A stretch of DNA of 64,000 nucleotides. Source: SZAS-103 sp038316385. Lineage in GTDB: Bacteria > Pseudomonadota > Gammaproteobacteria > Xanthomonadales > Xanthomonadaceae. Both the position numbers and the translations under genes were made by a program. The notes under the pieces were generated by a model that worked only from the letters and a program-made list of their open reading frames with translations, had not been told where the DNA came from and did not search any database. The stretch is from assembly GCA_038316385.1 (NCBI GenBank), contig JBBQAN010000013.1, positions 1-64,000 of the forward strand, in the 5' to 3' direction. Within the stretch, counting starts at the first letter, position 1. Each line of letters begins with the position of its first letter. Shown piece by piece: positions 16,468 to 24,030 of the stretch.

Positions 16468-16947
16468 TCAGGCGTCTGCGCCGACGGCGCCGCCTTCGAA
16501 GGATTCATCCCGACGCGGGCGCTCTTGGCGCTCCGGACGGTCGCCGCGATCACCACGATCGCCCCTGTCACCACGGTCGCCTCGATCACCCCTGTCACCA
16601 CGGTCGCTCTTCTCGTCCTTCATCTTCATGATGAACGACTGTTCGATGTCGGCACCGTCGCGCTTGGTCACCAGGTGGCGCAGCACTGCGTCGTTGAAGC
16701 GGAAACCGTCAACCAGTTCGGTCAACGCCTTCTGGCCGCACTCGACGTTGAGCATCACGTAGTGCGCCTTGACCAGGTTGTTGATCGGATACGCGAGCTG
16801 GCGGCGACCCCAGTCTTCAAGACGATGAACCTGGCCGGCACCTTCGCCGGTATCGGTGGTGATCAGCGTCTTGTAACGCTCGATCATCGCCGGGACTTGT
16901 TCGCTCTGATCCGGATGGACCATGAACACGATTTCGTAATGACGCAT
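16468..16947 (-). CDS. rpsF: 30S ribosomal protein S6 with a GDR-repeat tail
   Basis: S6 pairs with S18 and is often extended by glutamates in enterics. The protein has 159 residues. The core MRHYEIVFMVHPDQSEQVP to about residue 105 is normal (RRQLAYPINN, YVMLNVEC). It continues with an unusual low-complexity acidic/basic tail of about seven GDR triplets, then RPERQERPRRDESFEGG. The ATG at 16947 begins the family motif; 27 upstream codons in frame are not family-like. The tail is encoded by 9-bp near-repeats at about 16540-16612, so its length may vary between strains. Confidence 0.96.
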   Translation of the reverse strand: MRHYEIVFMVHPDQSEQVPAMIERYKTLITTDTGEGAGQVHRLEDWGRRQLAYPINNLVKAHYVMLNVECGQKALTELVDGFRFNDAVLRHLVTKRDGADIEQSFIMKMKDEKSDRGDRGDRGDRGDRGDRGDRGDRPERQERPRRDESFEGGAVGADA

Positions 16948-17333
16948 TCGTTTGTTTCCTTGAGAAAGTCGGTCGAGTGACCGGGTCAGCCCCCCAACGT
17001 GATGGTGGGGCAAGGGCTTCCACGCCAAAGGTTACGGCGGGAAGCCGCGCAGTATGGCAGATAAGCGGAATACCAAGCAAATGAGATGGCCCCGAAGTAC
17101 TGGCCGCAGACTGGAGCCGTTTCGCATCGGCACCGAAAGTTCAGTGCGTTGGCTCGGCCCTGTGTGCGCTGGCGTACAGACGTGCCTGAACAATGCCCCG
17201 CAATGTGCATTTGCAGGAGATCGTCCATGCAGCGTCGTTGATCCAGATCAACTCGCGGTCTTGGCGGGCGCAATAGACTCAATCAATCCGGATCCATTCT
17301 AGTCAGCCAGATTCAATCCAGTGAGTAACCATC
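16948..17333. promoter_or_regulatory. Intergenic region between rpsF and the HiPIP gene
   Basis: This 386-bp region lies between two divergent transcription units and has no convincing gene. On the rpsF side a G/C stem is possible around 16988-17011 (GCCCCAC with GTTGGGGGGC on the minus strand). It sits where the S6:S18 autoregulatory leader is expected; this is suggestive only. On the HiPIP side it carries the FNR-type box annotated separately. Confidence 0.4.
17238..17286 (+). promoter_or_regulatory. FNR/Anr-type operator and class II-like promoter for the HiPIP-cytochrome operon
   Basis: TTGATCCAGATCAA (17238-17251) is a perfect match to the FNR consensus TTGAT-N4-ATCAA. If its centre is at -41.5, transcription would start at 17286. 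The -10 hexamer then falls exactly on TAGACT (17274-17279), which keeps the TA and final T of the consensus. This is the geometry of a class II FNR-activated promoter. The start site is 48 bp upstream of the HiPIP ATG. I infer induction at low oxygen. Confidence 0.65.
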
Positions 17334-17651
17334 ATGACCACACCTGTCTCGTCGCGCCGCCGCTTTCTCATCCACGCTGCAGTGGCGACTGTCGCCTTGC
17401 CGCTGGCCATCCGCCTGATCGGTGAAGCCCAAGCCGCCGGTCTGCCCAAGCTTCCCCTCGACAACCCCCAAGCCAAGGCACTGGGATATACCGAGGATGC
17501 GAGCACGACCAAGCTTCCGAGCCACAAAGCAGGCAGTAGCTGTTCGAATTGCCAGTTCTTCACTGCGGCAACCGGCGCTTGCACATTGTTTGCCGGTTTC
17601 AGCGTGTCGCCAAAGGGTTGGTGCTCTGCCTGGGCCAAGAAGCCAGCCTGA
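17334..17651 (+). CDS. High-potential iron-sulfur protein (HiPIP), Tat-exported
   Basis: HiPIPs are small periplasmic one-electron carriers with a [4Fe-4S] cluster. The protein has 105 residues. Residues 6-35 are a Tat signal (SSRRRFLIH, then a hydrophobic stretch ending EAQAAG), consistent with export after cofactor insertion. The mature part of about 70 residues has the four ligands Cys70, Cys73, Cys83 and Cys97 in C-x2-C-x9-C-x13-C spacing, with the GWCSAW end typical of the family. It is the first gene of a three-gene electron-transfer operon and is preceded by an FNR-type box. In Acidithiobacillus a HiPIP (Iro) has been linked to iron oxidation. Confidence 0.93.
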   Translation: MTTPVSSRRRFLIHAAVATVALPLAIRLIGEAQAAGLPKLPLDNPQAKALGYTEDASTTKLPSHKAGSSCSNCQFFTAATGACTLFAGFSVSPKGWCSAWAKKPA

Positions 17652-17703
17652 GCAGCATCGTCGCATCCAGCAATGACCGACTGCGGTACGTGGGGAGATC
17701 ACA

Positions 17704-19164
17704 GTGACTGCTTTGAATGCCTATCCGCAAGGTCGCGAACAAGCACGCTTGCCTCGATTTCGGTTTTGCGAGCGAGTTCCGAAGTCTCTGGCCGTCTTTT
17801 TCGGGCTGATCGCCATCGCAGCGACACTGTGGCCCACTCCGTCTTTGGCACTGCCAATCTTCAACCGCCAGACCGGACAGAACTGCGTGGCCTGCCACGC
17901 AGGCGGCCAGTTTCCCGAATTAACGCCTTACGGCCGCCTGTTCAAACTCACGGGTTACACGATTGGCAAGCGCACAATTCCGCTGTCCGCCATGGCCGTG
18001 GTGAGCGATTCACGTGTTTTCAATATTTCCAAGAGTGACGATCCCAAAGCCGATTTTCAGAAGAATAATTCGCCGATCTTCGCGACCGGCAGCGTGTTCG
18101 CCGCTGGCAAGATTACCGACAACATTGGTACCTTTTTGCAGGTTACATACGATAACTATGCTGCCCAATCGGACGACGGCAAGTTTCACGGCCACAGTGG
18201 CGCCGACAACATGGAAATCCGCTACGCCGATCGCGTCGTCGATGCGAAGCGCGACTGGATCTGGGGCATCAGCGCCAACAACAATCCGTCGTTTGCGGAC
18301 CCGTGGAACACCGCAGCCGCCTGGATGCAATACGTGCCGGTGCCAAGCCCCACCAGCAGCCGTTTCATCGACGGCACCACGCCCTATCCAGGCTTTGCTG
18401 CGGGCGGCAATCTTTCCGGCATCACCGGCTACGCGTTCTTCAACCAGATGCTGTACGTGGAGTTGGGTGGCTACCGCACGGCCCAGGGACTGACGTCCTT
18501 CATGAGTGCCGGTACGGCCGAGGGCGACAAGACCAAACTGCAAGGCACTAATCCCTATTGGCGATTGGCTCTGAGCCATGCGTGGGGACCGCACAATCTC
18601 ATGGTCGGCACCTCCGGCATGATCGCCGACGTCTTCGACGACCCGCTCGACGCTGCGGACTCGGCCAGCGTCCACCATTTCAGGGATATCGGTTTCGATG
18701 CCCAGTACCAGTACCTGCTCGATCCACATACAGTGACCGCGCAACTTGCCTACATGCGCGACAACCATCGCTATCCGGGCTTTCTGGCCAACCAGCCGGT
18801 GGACGATGTCAACGGCAATCCGTTGCCGAACACGAATGCCGTCGACAAGACCAATGTGCTACGCGCCAAGGTGAGCTACATCTACGACGCCAAGTATGGC
18901 GGCAGTCTTGCGCATTTCAGCCAGACCGGCACCACCAATTCGGCGCTGTACGATCCGACTCGCGTCGGCGGGAATATCTCGGGCAATCCAGCCGTACGCG
19001 GCTGGACTTACGAAGTCTTCTGGACTCCGCTCCAGTACGCCCGCATCGGTCTCCAGTACACGAGATACAACAAGTTCAATGGCGCGTCGGACAACTACGA
19101 CGGACAGGGGCGCAATGCCAGCGACAACAATTCGCTGTTCCTCTATCTCTGGGGTGCGTACTGA
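17704..19164 (+). CDS. Outer-membrane monoheme cytochrome-porin fusion (Cyc2-like)
   Basis: The GTG start at 17704 follows GGGGAG. The protein has 486 residues. A signal peptide ends near residue 49 (WPTPSLA). One heme motif, CVACH (61-65), lies in NRQTGQNCVACHAGGQFPEL, followed by TPYGRLFKLTGYT. This fits a small N-terminal cytochrome plugged into a barrel. The remaining roughly 390 residues alternate short amphipathic strands and Gly/Asn-rich turns and end in SLFLYLWGAY, a C-terminal aromatic as in outer-membrane barrels. This layout is that of Cyc2 proteins (fused cytochrome-porin), which move electrons from outside Fe(II) to the periplasm. Whether the donor here is iron or another extracellular reductant is unknown. 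Confidence 0.7.
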   Translation: MTALNAYPQGREQARLPRFRFCERVPKSLAVFFGLIAIAATLWPTPSLALPIFNRQTGQNCVACHAGGQFPELTPYGRLFKLTGYTIGKRTIPLSAMAVVSDSRVFNISKSDDPKADFQKNNSPIFATGSVFAAGKITDNIGTFLQVTYDNYAAQSDDGKFHGHSGADNMEIRYADRVVDAKRDWIWGISANNNPSFADPWNTAAAWMQYVPVPSPTSSRFIDGTTPYPGFAAGGNLSGITGYAFFNQMLYVELGGYRTAQGLTSFMSAGTAEGDKTKLQGTNPYWRLALSHAWGPHNLMVGTSGMIADVFDDPLDAADSASVHHFRDIGFDAQYQYLLDPHTVTAQLAYMRDNHRYPGFLANQPVDDVNGNPLPNTNAVDKTNVLRAKVSYIYDAKYGGSLAHFSQTGTTNSALYDPTRVGGNISGNPAVRGWTYEVFWTPLQYARIGLQYTRYNKFNGASDNYDGQGRNASDNNSLFLYLWGAY

Positions 19165-19244
19165 TTGTCCGGCGCGGGAGACGCTCTCGCGTCACCGCGA
19201 TCCACCCGCACACACCGATGGCACTGAGGTTTCTGGAGGACGGA

Positions 19245-19889
19245 ATGAGCACGACACGTTTGGTCATCGCGGCGCTCTTGATCGGCTCGGCCGCCGGTTG
19301 CGCAAACCTGGAACGTTCACGTGATACCGGCAATCCCAATGTAGCCGGAGCAACGCTGGCGATGCAGGTGTGTTCGAACTGCCACGGCCCGACCGGAAAC
19401 AGCATTTCTCCCAATTTTCCGAATCTGGCAGCCCAGCAGGAGTCGTATCTCGCCGCGCAACTGCACGAATTCAAAGGTCATAGTCGCGAAGATCCTGCGG
19501 GCTTTGAATACATGTGGGGGCTGAGCCACAACCTCAGCGACAAGCAAATCCGGGAACTCGCCGCGCATTTCGCGGGCGAAAAACTCGAGCGCGCTCCCAT
19601 CGAGGGAAGACCCGAACGCATCGCGGCTGGGAAAGCCGTCTTTACCTCAGGCGTTCCGGACAAGAGCGTTCCGGCTTGTTCCAGTTGCCACGGCCCGGAC
19701 GGAATGGGCAACGCAGAAGCTCCGCGCATTGCCGGCCAGCACCTTGATTACCTGACCAAGCAGTTGAAGGTCCTGCAGCAGACCGACCAGCGGCCACAAG
19801 GCGTGGTCATGAAGACCATCGCTCATGGGCTTACCGCGCAGAACATCAAGGACGTGTCGGCTTACCTGCAGGCGATGCCGAATCAGTAG
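19245..19889 (+). CDS. Diheme c4-type cytochrome with lipobox-like signal
   Basis: The ATG at 19245 follows GGAGGA. The protein has 214 residues. The signal ends in SAAGC (Cys19), so it may be a lipoprotein tethered to a membrane. Two heme motifs, CSNCH (43-47) and CSSCH (145-149), lie in two similar halves, each followed by a candidate axial Met (EYMWGLSHNLSD; VVMKTIAHGL). This is the c4 fold. In Acidithiobacillus the c4-type Cyc1 carries electrons from Cyc2 to the oxidase. Position after the HiPIP and Cyc2-like genes suggests it links the outer-membrane cytochrome to the respiratory chain. Confidence 0.88.
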   Translation: MSTTRLVIAALLIGSAAGCANLERSRDTGNPNVAGATLAMQVCSNCHGPTGNSISPNFPNLAAQQESYLAAQLHEFKGHSREDPAGFEYMWGLSHNLSDKQIRELAAHFAGEKLERAPIEGRPERIAAGKAVFTSGVPDKSVPACSSCHGPDGMGNAEAPRIAGQHLDYLTKQLKVLQQTDQRPQGVVMKTIAHGLTAQNIKDVSAYLQAMPNQ

Positions 19890-19922
19890 GACTGCCGGAC
19901 ACTCCGCGATCTCAGGGGGCCA

Positions 19923-20255
19923 TCAAGCTGCCTTGATGGTGAAACTCTCTCCGCAGCCGCATTCGGCATCCGCGTTCGGGTTGCGGAATGCGAACTGGGC
20001 GTTGAGGCCTTGCTTCACGAAGTCGATCTCGGTGCCCTGCACCAGCGGCAGGCTCGCAGCATCCACGATCACCCGCACACCGGACACGTCGAACACGGTG
20101 TCGTCCGGGTGGGAGTGTTCGGCCAGATCCATCACGTAACCCCAGCCCGAACAGCCAGTGCGGCGTACGCCGAAGCGCAGCCCGATCCGGCTGGGGCTTG
20201 CAGCGAGATAGCTGCGGGCGCGTTCCAGTGCAGCGGGAGTCATGGTGATGCTCAT
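19923..20255 (-). CDS. iscA: A-type iron-sulfur cluster carrier (IscA family)
   Basis: A-type carriers take up nascent Fe-S clusters and deliver them to apoproteins. The protein has 110 residues. The three cluster cysteines are present in RRTGCSGWGY and ECGCGESF. The C-terminal block GTEIDFVKQGLNAQFAFRNP resembles IscA more than ErpA. The ATG at 20255 is chosen; the longer frame to 20345 runs into the divergent asnS leader. It is separate from an isc operon and lies next to an operon encoding a [4Fe-4S] protein. Confidence 0.85.
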   Translation of the reverse strand: MSITMTPAALERARSYLAASPSRIGLRFGVRRTGCSGWGYVMDLAEHSHPDDTVFDVSGVRVIVDAASLPLVQGTEIDFVKQGLNAQFAFRNPNADAECGCGESFTIKAA

Positions 20256-20283
20256 GGACTGATTATACCCGTGGGGGTTAGCT

Positions 20284-20328
20284 ACAGGCGTTCCAGACGC
20301 CTGTGTGCATTTCCCACATCCATGTGGG
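20284..20328. repeat. Two inverted repeats in the iscA-asnS divergent region
   Basis: ACAGGCGT (20284-20291) and ACGCCTGT (20297-20304) form an eight-base stem with a five-base loop. CCCACATCCATGTGGG (20313-20328) is a perfect 7+2+7 palindrome carrying the same CACATCCATGTG core found three times near 15290-15475 and once at 60820. There is no T-tract. Confidence 0.6.
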
Positions 20329-20383
20329 TCGCGGCTATCATGCACGGCTTCGATATGCGTTTGATCGCGAGGTTTGCAAGGCC

Positions 20384-21799
20384 ATGGCGGAAACAGATGC
20401 GACAGTAGTGAGCGTTGCGCAAGCGCTTGCAGGAAAGGCGCTCGCCGGCAGCACCGTCAGCGTGCGCGGCTGGGTACGCACGCGGCGCGATTCCAAGGCT
20501 GGCCTGTCCTTCGTGAACGTCAGCGATGGTTCCTGCTTCCATCCGATCCAGATCGTCGCGACGGCGGCTCTTTCCAACTACGAATCCGAAGTGAAGCGAC
20601 TCACCGCAGGCTGCGCGGTCATCGCAACCGGCCAGCTTGTCGCGTCGCAAGGCCAAGGCCAGGCGTTCGAGATCCAGGCCGGCGCAATCGAAGTCGTCGG
20701 CTGGGTGGACGATCCGGAGACCTATCCGATCCAGCCCAAGGCGCATTCGCTGGAATTCCTGCGCGAGGTCGCGCACCTGCGCCCGCGCACCAATCTGTTC
20801 GGCGCGGTCGCGCGCATTCGCGATTGCCTCGCCCAAGCCGTACACCGGTTCTTCCACGAGAACGGCTACTTCTGGATTAACACGCCGATCATCACGACCT
20901 CCGACGCTGAGGGTGCGGGCCAGATGTTCCGCGTGTCCACGCTCGACATGGCGAACCTGCCGCGCGACGACAAGGGCGCGGTGGATTTTTCGCAGGACTT
21001 CTTCGGTAAGGAAACGTTCCTCACCGTATCAGGGCAGCTCAACGTCGAAGCGTATTGCCTCGCGCTGAGCAAGGTCTACACCTTCGGCCCAACCTTCCGC
21101 GCCGAGAACTCCAACACCTCGCGCCACCTCGCCGAGTTCTGGATGATCGAGCCGGAGCTTGCCTTTGCCGACCTAAACGACAACGCAGATCTTGCCGAAT
21201 CCTTCCTGAAATATGTGTTCAAGGCGGTATTGAACGAGCGCGCCGACGACATGGCGTTCATCGCCGAGCGCGTCGAGAAGAACGCAGTCACGAAACTCGA
21301 AGCCTTCATCGCCGAGCCGTTCGAGCGCATCGATTACACCGACGCCGTCGCGTTACTACAGAAGTCCGGCCACAAGTTCGACTACCCGGTCGAATGGGGT
21401 CTCGACCTGCAGACCGAACACGAGCGCTGGCTCACCGAACAACATGTTGGCAGGCCGGTCGTGGTGATGAACTATCCGGAGCAGATCAAGGCGTTCTACA
21501 TGCGCCTCAACGATGACGGCCGTACCGTCGCGGCGATGGACGTACTCGCGCCCGGCATCGGCGAGATCATCGGCGGTTCGCAGCGCGAGGAACGCCTCGA
21601 CATCCTCGACGCGCGTATGGCGCAGTTCGGCCTCGATGGCGCGCACTACGGCTGGTACCGCGACTTCCGCCGATACGGCACCGTTCCGCACGCGGGCTTC
21701 GGCCTCGGCTTCGAACGGTTGGTGGTGTACGTCTGCGGGTTGTCGAACATCCGCGACGCGATCCCCTACCCGCGCGCGCCGGGTCTGGCAACGTTCTGA
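20384..21799 (+). CDS. asnS: Asparaginyl-tRNA synthetase
   Basis: This class IIb synthetase charges tRNA-Asn. The protein has 471 residues. An N-terminal OB-fold anticodon domain (VSVRGWVRTRRDSKAGLSFV) precedes the catalytic core. Motif 2 is FRAENSNTSRHLAEFWMIEPE, and motif 3 is GFGLGFERLV. The ATG at 20384 starts the family sequence. Its presence implies direct tRNA-Asn charging in addition to any GatCAB route. Confidence 0.96.
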   Translation: MAETDATVVSVAQALAGKALAGSTVSVRGWVRTRRDSKAGLSFVNVSDGSCFHPIQIVATAALSNYESEVKRLTAGCAVIATGQLVASQGQGQAFEIQAGAIEVVGWVDDPETYPIQPKAHSLEFLREVAHLRPRTNLFGAVARIRDCLAQAVHRFFHENGYFWINTPIITTSDAEGAGQMFRVSTLDMANLPRDDKGAVDFSQDFFGKETFLTVSGQLNVEAYCLALSKVYTFGPTFRAENSNTSRHLAEFWMIEPELAFADLNDNADLAESFLKYVFKAVLNERADDMAFIAERVEKNAVTKLEAFIAEPFERIDYTDAVALLQKSGHKFDYPVEWGLDLQTEHERWLTEQHVGRPVVVMNYPEQIKAFYMRLNDDGRTVAAMDVLAPGIGEIIGGSQREERLDILDARMAQFGLDGAHYGWYRDFRRYGTVPHAGFGLGFERLVVYVCGLSNIRDAIPYPRAPGLATF

Positions 21800-21842
21800 G
21801 CAATCCACCGATGAAATCGCCGCGCGCCGCACAGATCACCGC

Positions 21843-22151
21843 ATGATCCTCACCCTGTCCCTGCTCGGATTGGCGTTCGCGATCACCGGCCTGATGGCAT
21901 TCGCGTTTTTCTGGCCAATGACCCTGGTGCATCTGCGCGACCGCTTTCCTGATGTGCACGCACAGCTCGGCACTGCCGGCGTACTCGCGGCTTCCACGCT
22001 GATGTGGCTGCTCGCGGGACGTTATCGCGCATCGCGCGATCCCGGGCTCGACGGCCTCGGGACACCGGCACGGCTAGCGCTGATCGTTCTGCTGGCTGGA
22101 TTGGCCGCAGCCGGTGGCTTCGGACTGATCGCATGGGCCATGAAACCTTGA
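21843..22151 (+). CDS. Small hypothetical membrane protein (102 aa)
   Basis: It has three hydrophobic segments: about residues 3-27 (LLGLAFAITGLMAFAFFWP), 43-58 (GVLAASTLMWLLAG) and 77-99 (ALIVLLAGLAAAGGFGLIAW). I recognise no family. It begins 43 bp after asnS on the same strand, with 22 bp before the next gene, so it is probably co-transcribed. Confidence 0.6.
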   Translation: MILTLSLLGLAFAITGLMAFAFFWPMTLVHLRDRFPDVHAQLGTAGVLAASTLMWLLAGRYRASRDPGLDGLGTPARLALIVLLAGLAAAGGFGLIAWAMKP

Positions 22152-22173
22152 ACATCACGCTGACGGTGACCGC

Positions 22174-22530
22174 ATGAACGACAACGACGCCCCCGATGAC
22201 AACAGCATCGACGACGCTGAGGCCCACGCTTCCGAACAATGGTGGCTCGCAATGGTCGGCAACCTGCTTGTGTGGGCGCGCATGCGCGTGCGCGCAGGCG
22301 GCACCGCCGAGATCTTCGATTGCGACGGCAGGATCGACGTCTACGACAGCGAAGACACCGCGCGTGCCGCGTTGATGGATGCCGAATATCGCTCATTCGA
22401 TGGCCTCGACGACGACGATGCCGCGCAGATGGGTTTCGACCTCGACGAACTCGAACCGCCGCACGTCGGCAGCGACGACGAGGAAGCATTGCGCGCGGCA
22501 ATGACGCGGCGGCTGCCATCGCGGGAGTGA
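22174..22530 (+). CDS. Conserved-looking acidic hypothetical protein (118 aa)
   Basis: The protein is very acidic at both ends (MNDNDAPDDNSIDDAE; DDDDAAQMGFDLDELEPP). The middle has WWLAMVGNLLVWARMRVRAGGTAEI and FDCDGRIDVYDSEDTARAAL, which looks like a small beta domain. No domain name can be given. It ends 5 bp before the PaiB-like gene. Codon use matches its neighbours, so it is likely real. Confidence 0.6.
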   Translation: MNDNDAPDDNSIDDAEAHASEQWWLAMVGNLLVWARMRVRAGGTAEIFDCDGRIDVYDSEDTARAALMDAEYRSFDGLDDDDAAQMGFDLDELEPPHVGSDDEEALRAAMTRRLPSRE

Positions 22531-22535
22531 CCGGT

Positions 22536-23189
22536 ATGTACACGCCACGCGCATTTGTCGAAACCAACCTCGCAGAACTCGACTGGCTCGTTGCAACGAA
22601 TCCGTTTGCAACCCTGATCACCGTCCGCGATGGCGCGCCAGTCGCAAGCCACTTGCCGGTGTTGTATGTACGCGACGAAGAGCGCGTCGTGTTCCGCGGC
22701 CACTGGTCGCGCGCGAATCCGCAGTGGCGCGATGAAGGCGATGCACTGCTGATCCTGCACGGTCCTGATACCTATGTGTCGCCGTCGTGGTATCCCGATA
22801 AAGAAGAACAGGCGCGCGTGCCGACCTGGAACTATGCGGTCGCACATATAAGCGGGGCACTGGAAGTCCTCGACGACACTGATGCGCTCGCAGGCATCGT
22901 TTCCGAACTCAGCGTGCGCCACGAAACTGCAATTGGATCGGACTGGCGATTTGAACCGGAACACGACAACCACTTTGCCCAGCTCAAGGGCATTGTCGGC
23001 TTTCGGCTCGAAGCCACGCGCATTGAACTGAAATTCAAACTCAGTCAGAACCATCCAACCGCGAACCAGCGCAGCGTGATCGCGGCACTGAACAAACAGG
23101 ACACTCCGGCTGCGCACACGATCGCTGCGTTGATGCAGGCGCGCGTGCTTCGCGCTACCGTGAACGACGACAACGCAACGGAGACTTGA
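22536..23189 (+). CDS. PaiB-like FMN-binding split-barrel regulator
   Basis: The protein has 217 residues, the size of PaiB. It begins MYTPRAFVETN, the family start, and contains NPFATLITVRDGAPVASHLP, ARANPQW-like GHWSRANPQW and LIFHGP-like LILHGPDTYVSPSWY, then PTWNYAVAHISG. All are PaiB/FMN-binding negative transcriptional regulator blocks. PaiB represses protease and sporulation genes in Bacillus; in proteobacteria the role is unclear. Its stop (TGA) is directly followed by the ATG of the SDR gene, so it heads the catabolic operon and may regulate it or act as a flavoprotein. Confidence 0.85.
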   Translation: MYTPRAFVETNLAELDWLVATNPFATLITVRDGAPVASHLPVLYVRDEERVVFRGHWSRANPQWRDEGDALLILHGPDTYVSPSWYPDKEEQARVPTWNYAVAHISGALEVLDDTDALAGIVSELSVRHETAIGSDWRFEPEHDNHFAQLKGIVGFRLEATRIELKFKLSQNHPTANQRSVIAALNKQDTPAAHTIAALMQARVLRATVNDDNATET

Positions 23190-23978
23190 ATGGATCTCGA
23201 CCTCGCCGGCAAACACGCACTCGTCTGCGGCGCATCGCAGGGTATCGGCCTCGCCTCGGCGATCGAACTCGCCAAACTTGGCGCCGACGTCACCCTGCTC
23301 GCGCGGCGAGCGGACGTGCTGGAAGAACTGACGGCTCAACTCCCGCGCACGCACGATGCGCAGCAACACGGATGGATCGCAGCAGATGCGGGCGAGACCG
23401 CAACCCTTCGGGCGAGCGTCGATGTCCTGGTCGCCGAACGCGCCGTACATGTCCTCATCAATAACAGCGGCGGCCCGCCACCAGGTACGGTGCGCGGCGC
23501 GACCGAAGATGCATTCCTTGCCGCGTATCGCGCGCACCTGCTGGCAAACCAGACGCTGGCTGAAGCCGTCGTCCCCGGCATGATCGCCGCCGGCTACGGC
23601 CGCATTATCAACATCATCTCAACATCGGTGAAGGAACCCATCGCCGGCATCGGCGTGTCGAATGTGACACGAGGCGCAGTGGCGAGCTGGGCGAAGACGC
23701 TCGCGCGCGAACTCGCGCCGCATGAGATCACCGTCAACAACGTGCTGCCCGGCTCGACGCGCACGCCGCGCATCAAGCAGATCATCGCTGCGCGCTCGCA
23801 GAAAACCGGCGATAGCACCGATGCCGTGACCACCGAGATGGAAGCCGAAATTCCGATGGGCCGTTTCGCTGATCCGTCCGAAGTGGCGGCAGCGGTCGCG
23901 TTTCTCGCATCGCCGGCAGCGTCGTACATCACCGGCATCAACGTACCAGTGGATGGCGGACGCACGCGCTCGCTGTGA
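23190..23978 (+). CDS. Atypical short-chain dehydrogenase/reductase-like protein
   Basis: The protein has 262 residues with an SDR Rossmann fold: nucleotide motif CGASQGIGLA (13-22), NNSGG in place of NNAG, and the C-terminal GxxxxVDGG (GINVPVDGG). Catalytic Ser144 is present, but the Tyr and Lys of YxxxK are replaced by Ser157 and Arg161 (SNVTRG). Such degenerate members are known among beta-ketoacyl reductase-like SDRs. The usual hydride-transfer chemistry may be lost. It starts right at the stop of the PaiB-like gene, so it is tied to the kynurenine operon. Its substrate is unknown. Confidence 0.8.
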   Translation: MDLDLAGKHALVCGASQGIGLASAIELAKLGADVTLLARRADVLEELTAQLPRTHDAQQHGWIAADAGETATLRASVDVLVAERAVHVLINNSGGPPPGTVRGATEDAFLAAYRAHLLANQTLAEAVVPGMIAAGYGRIINIISTSVKEPIAGIGVSNVTRGAVASWAKTLARELAPHEITVNNVLPGSTRTPRIKQIIAARSQKTGDSTDAVTTEMEAEIPMGRFADPSEVAAAVAFLASPAASYITGINVPVDGGRTRSL

Positions 23979-24030
23979 ATGTCGTCGGCGCAAATTTTCC
24001 AAGCACGCGTCCAGCGGCTAAGCTCGCCAG

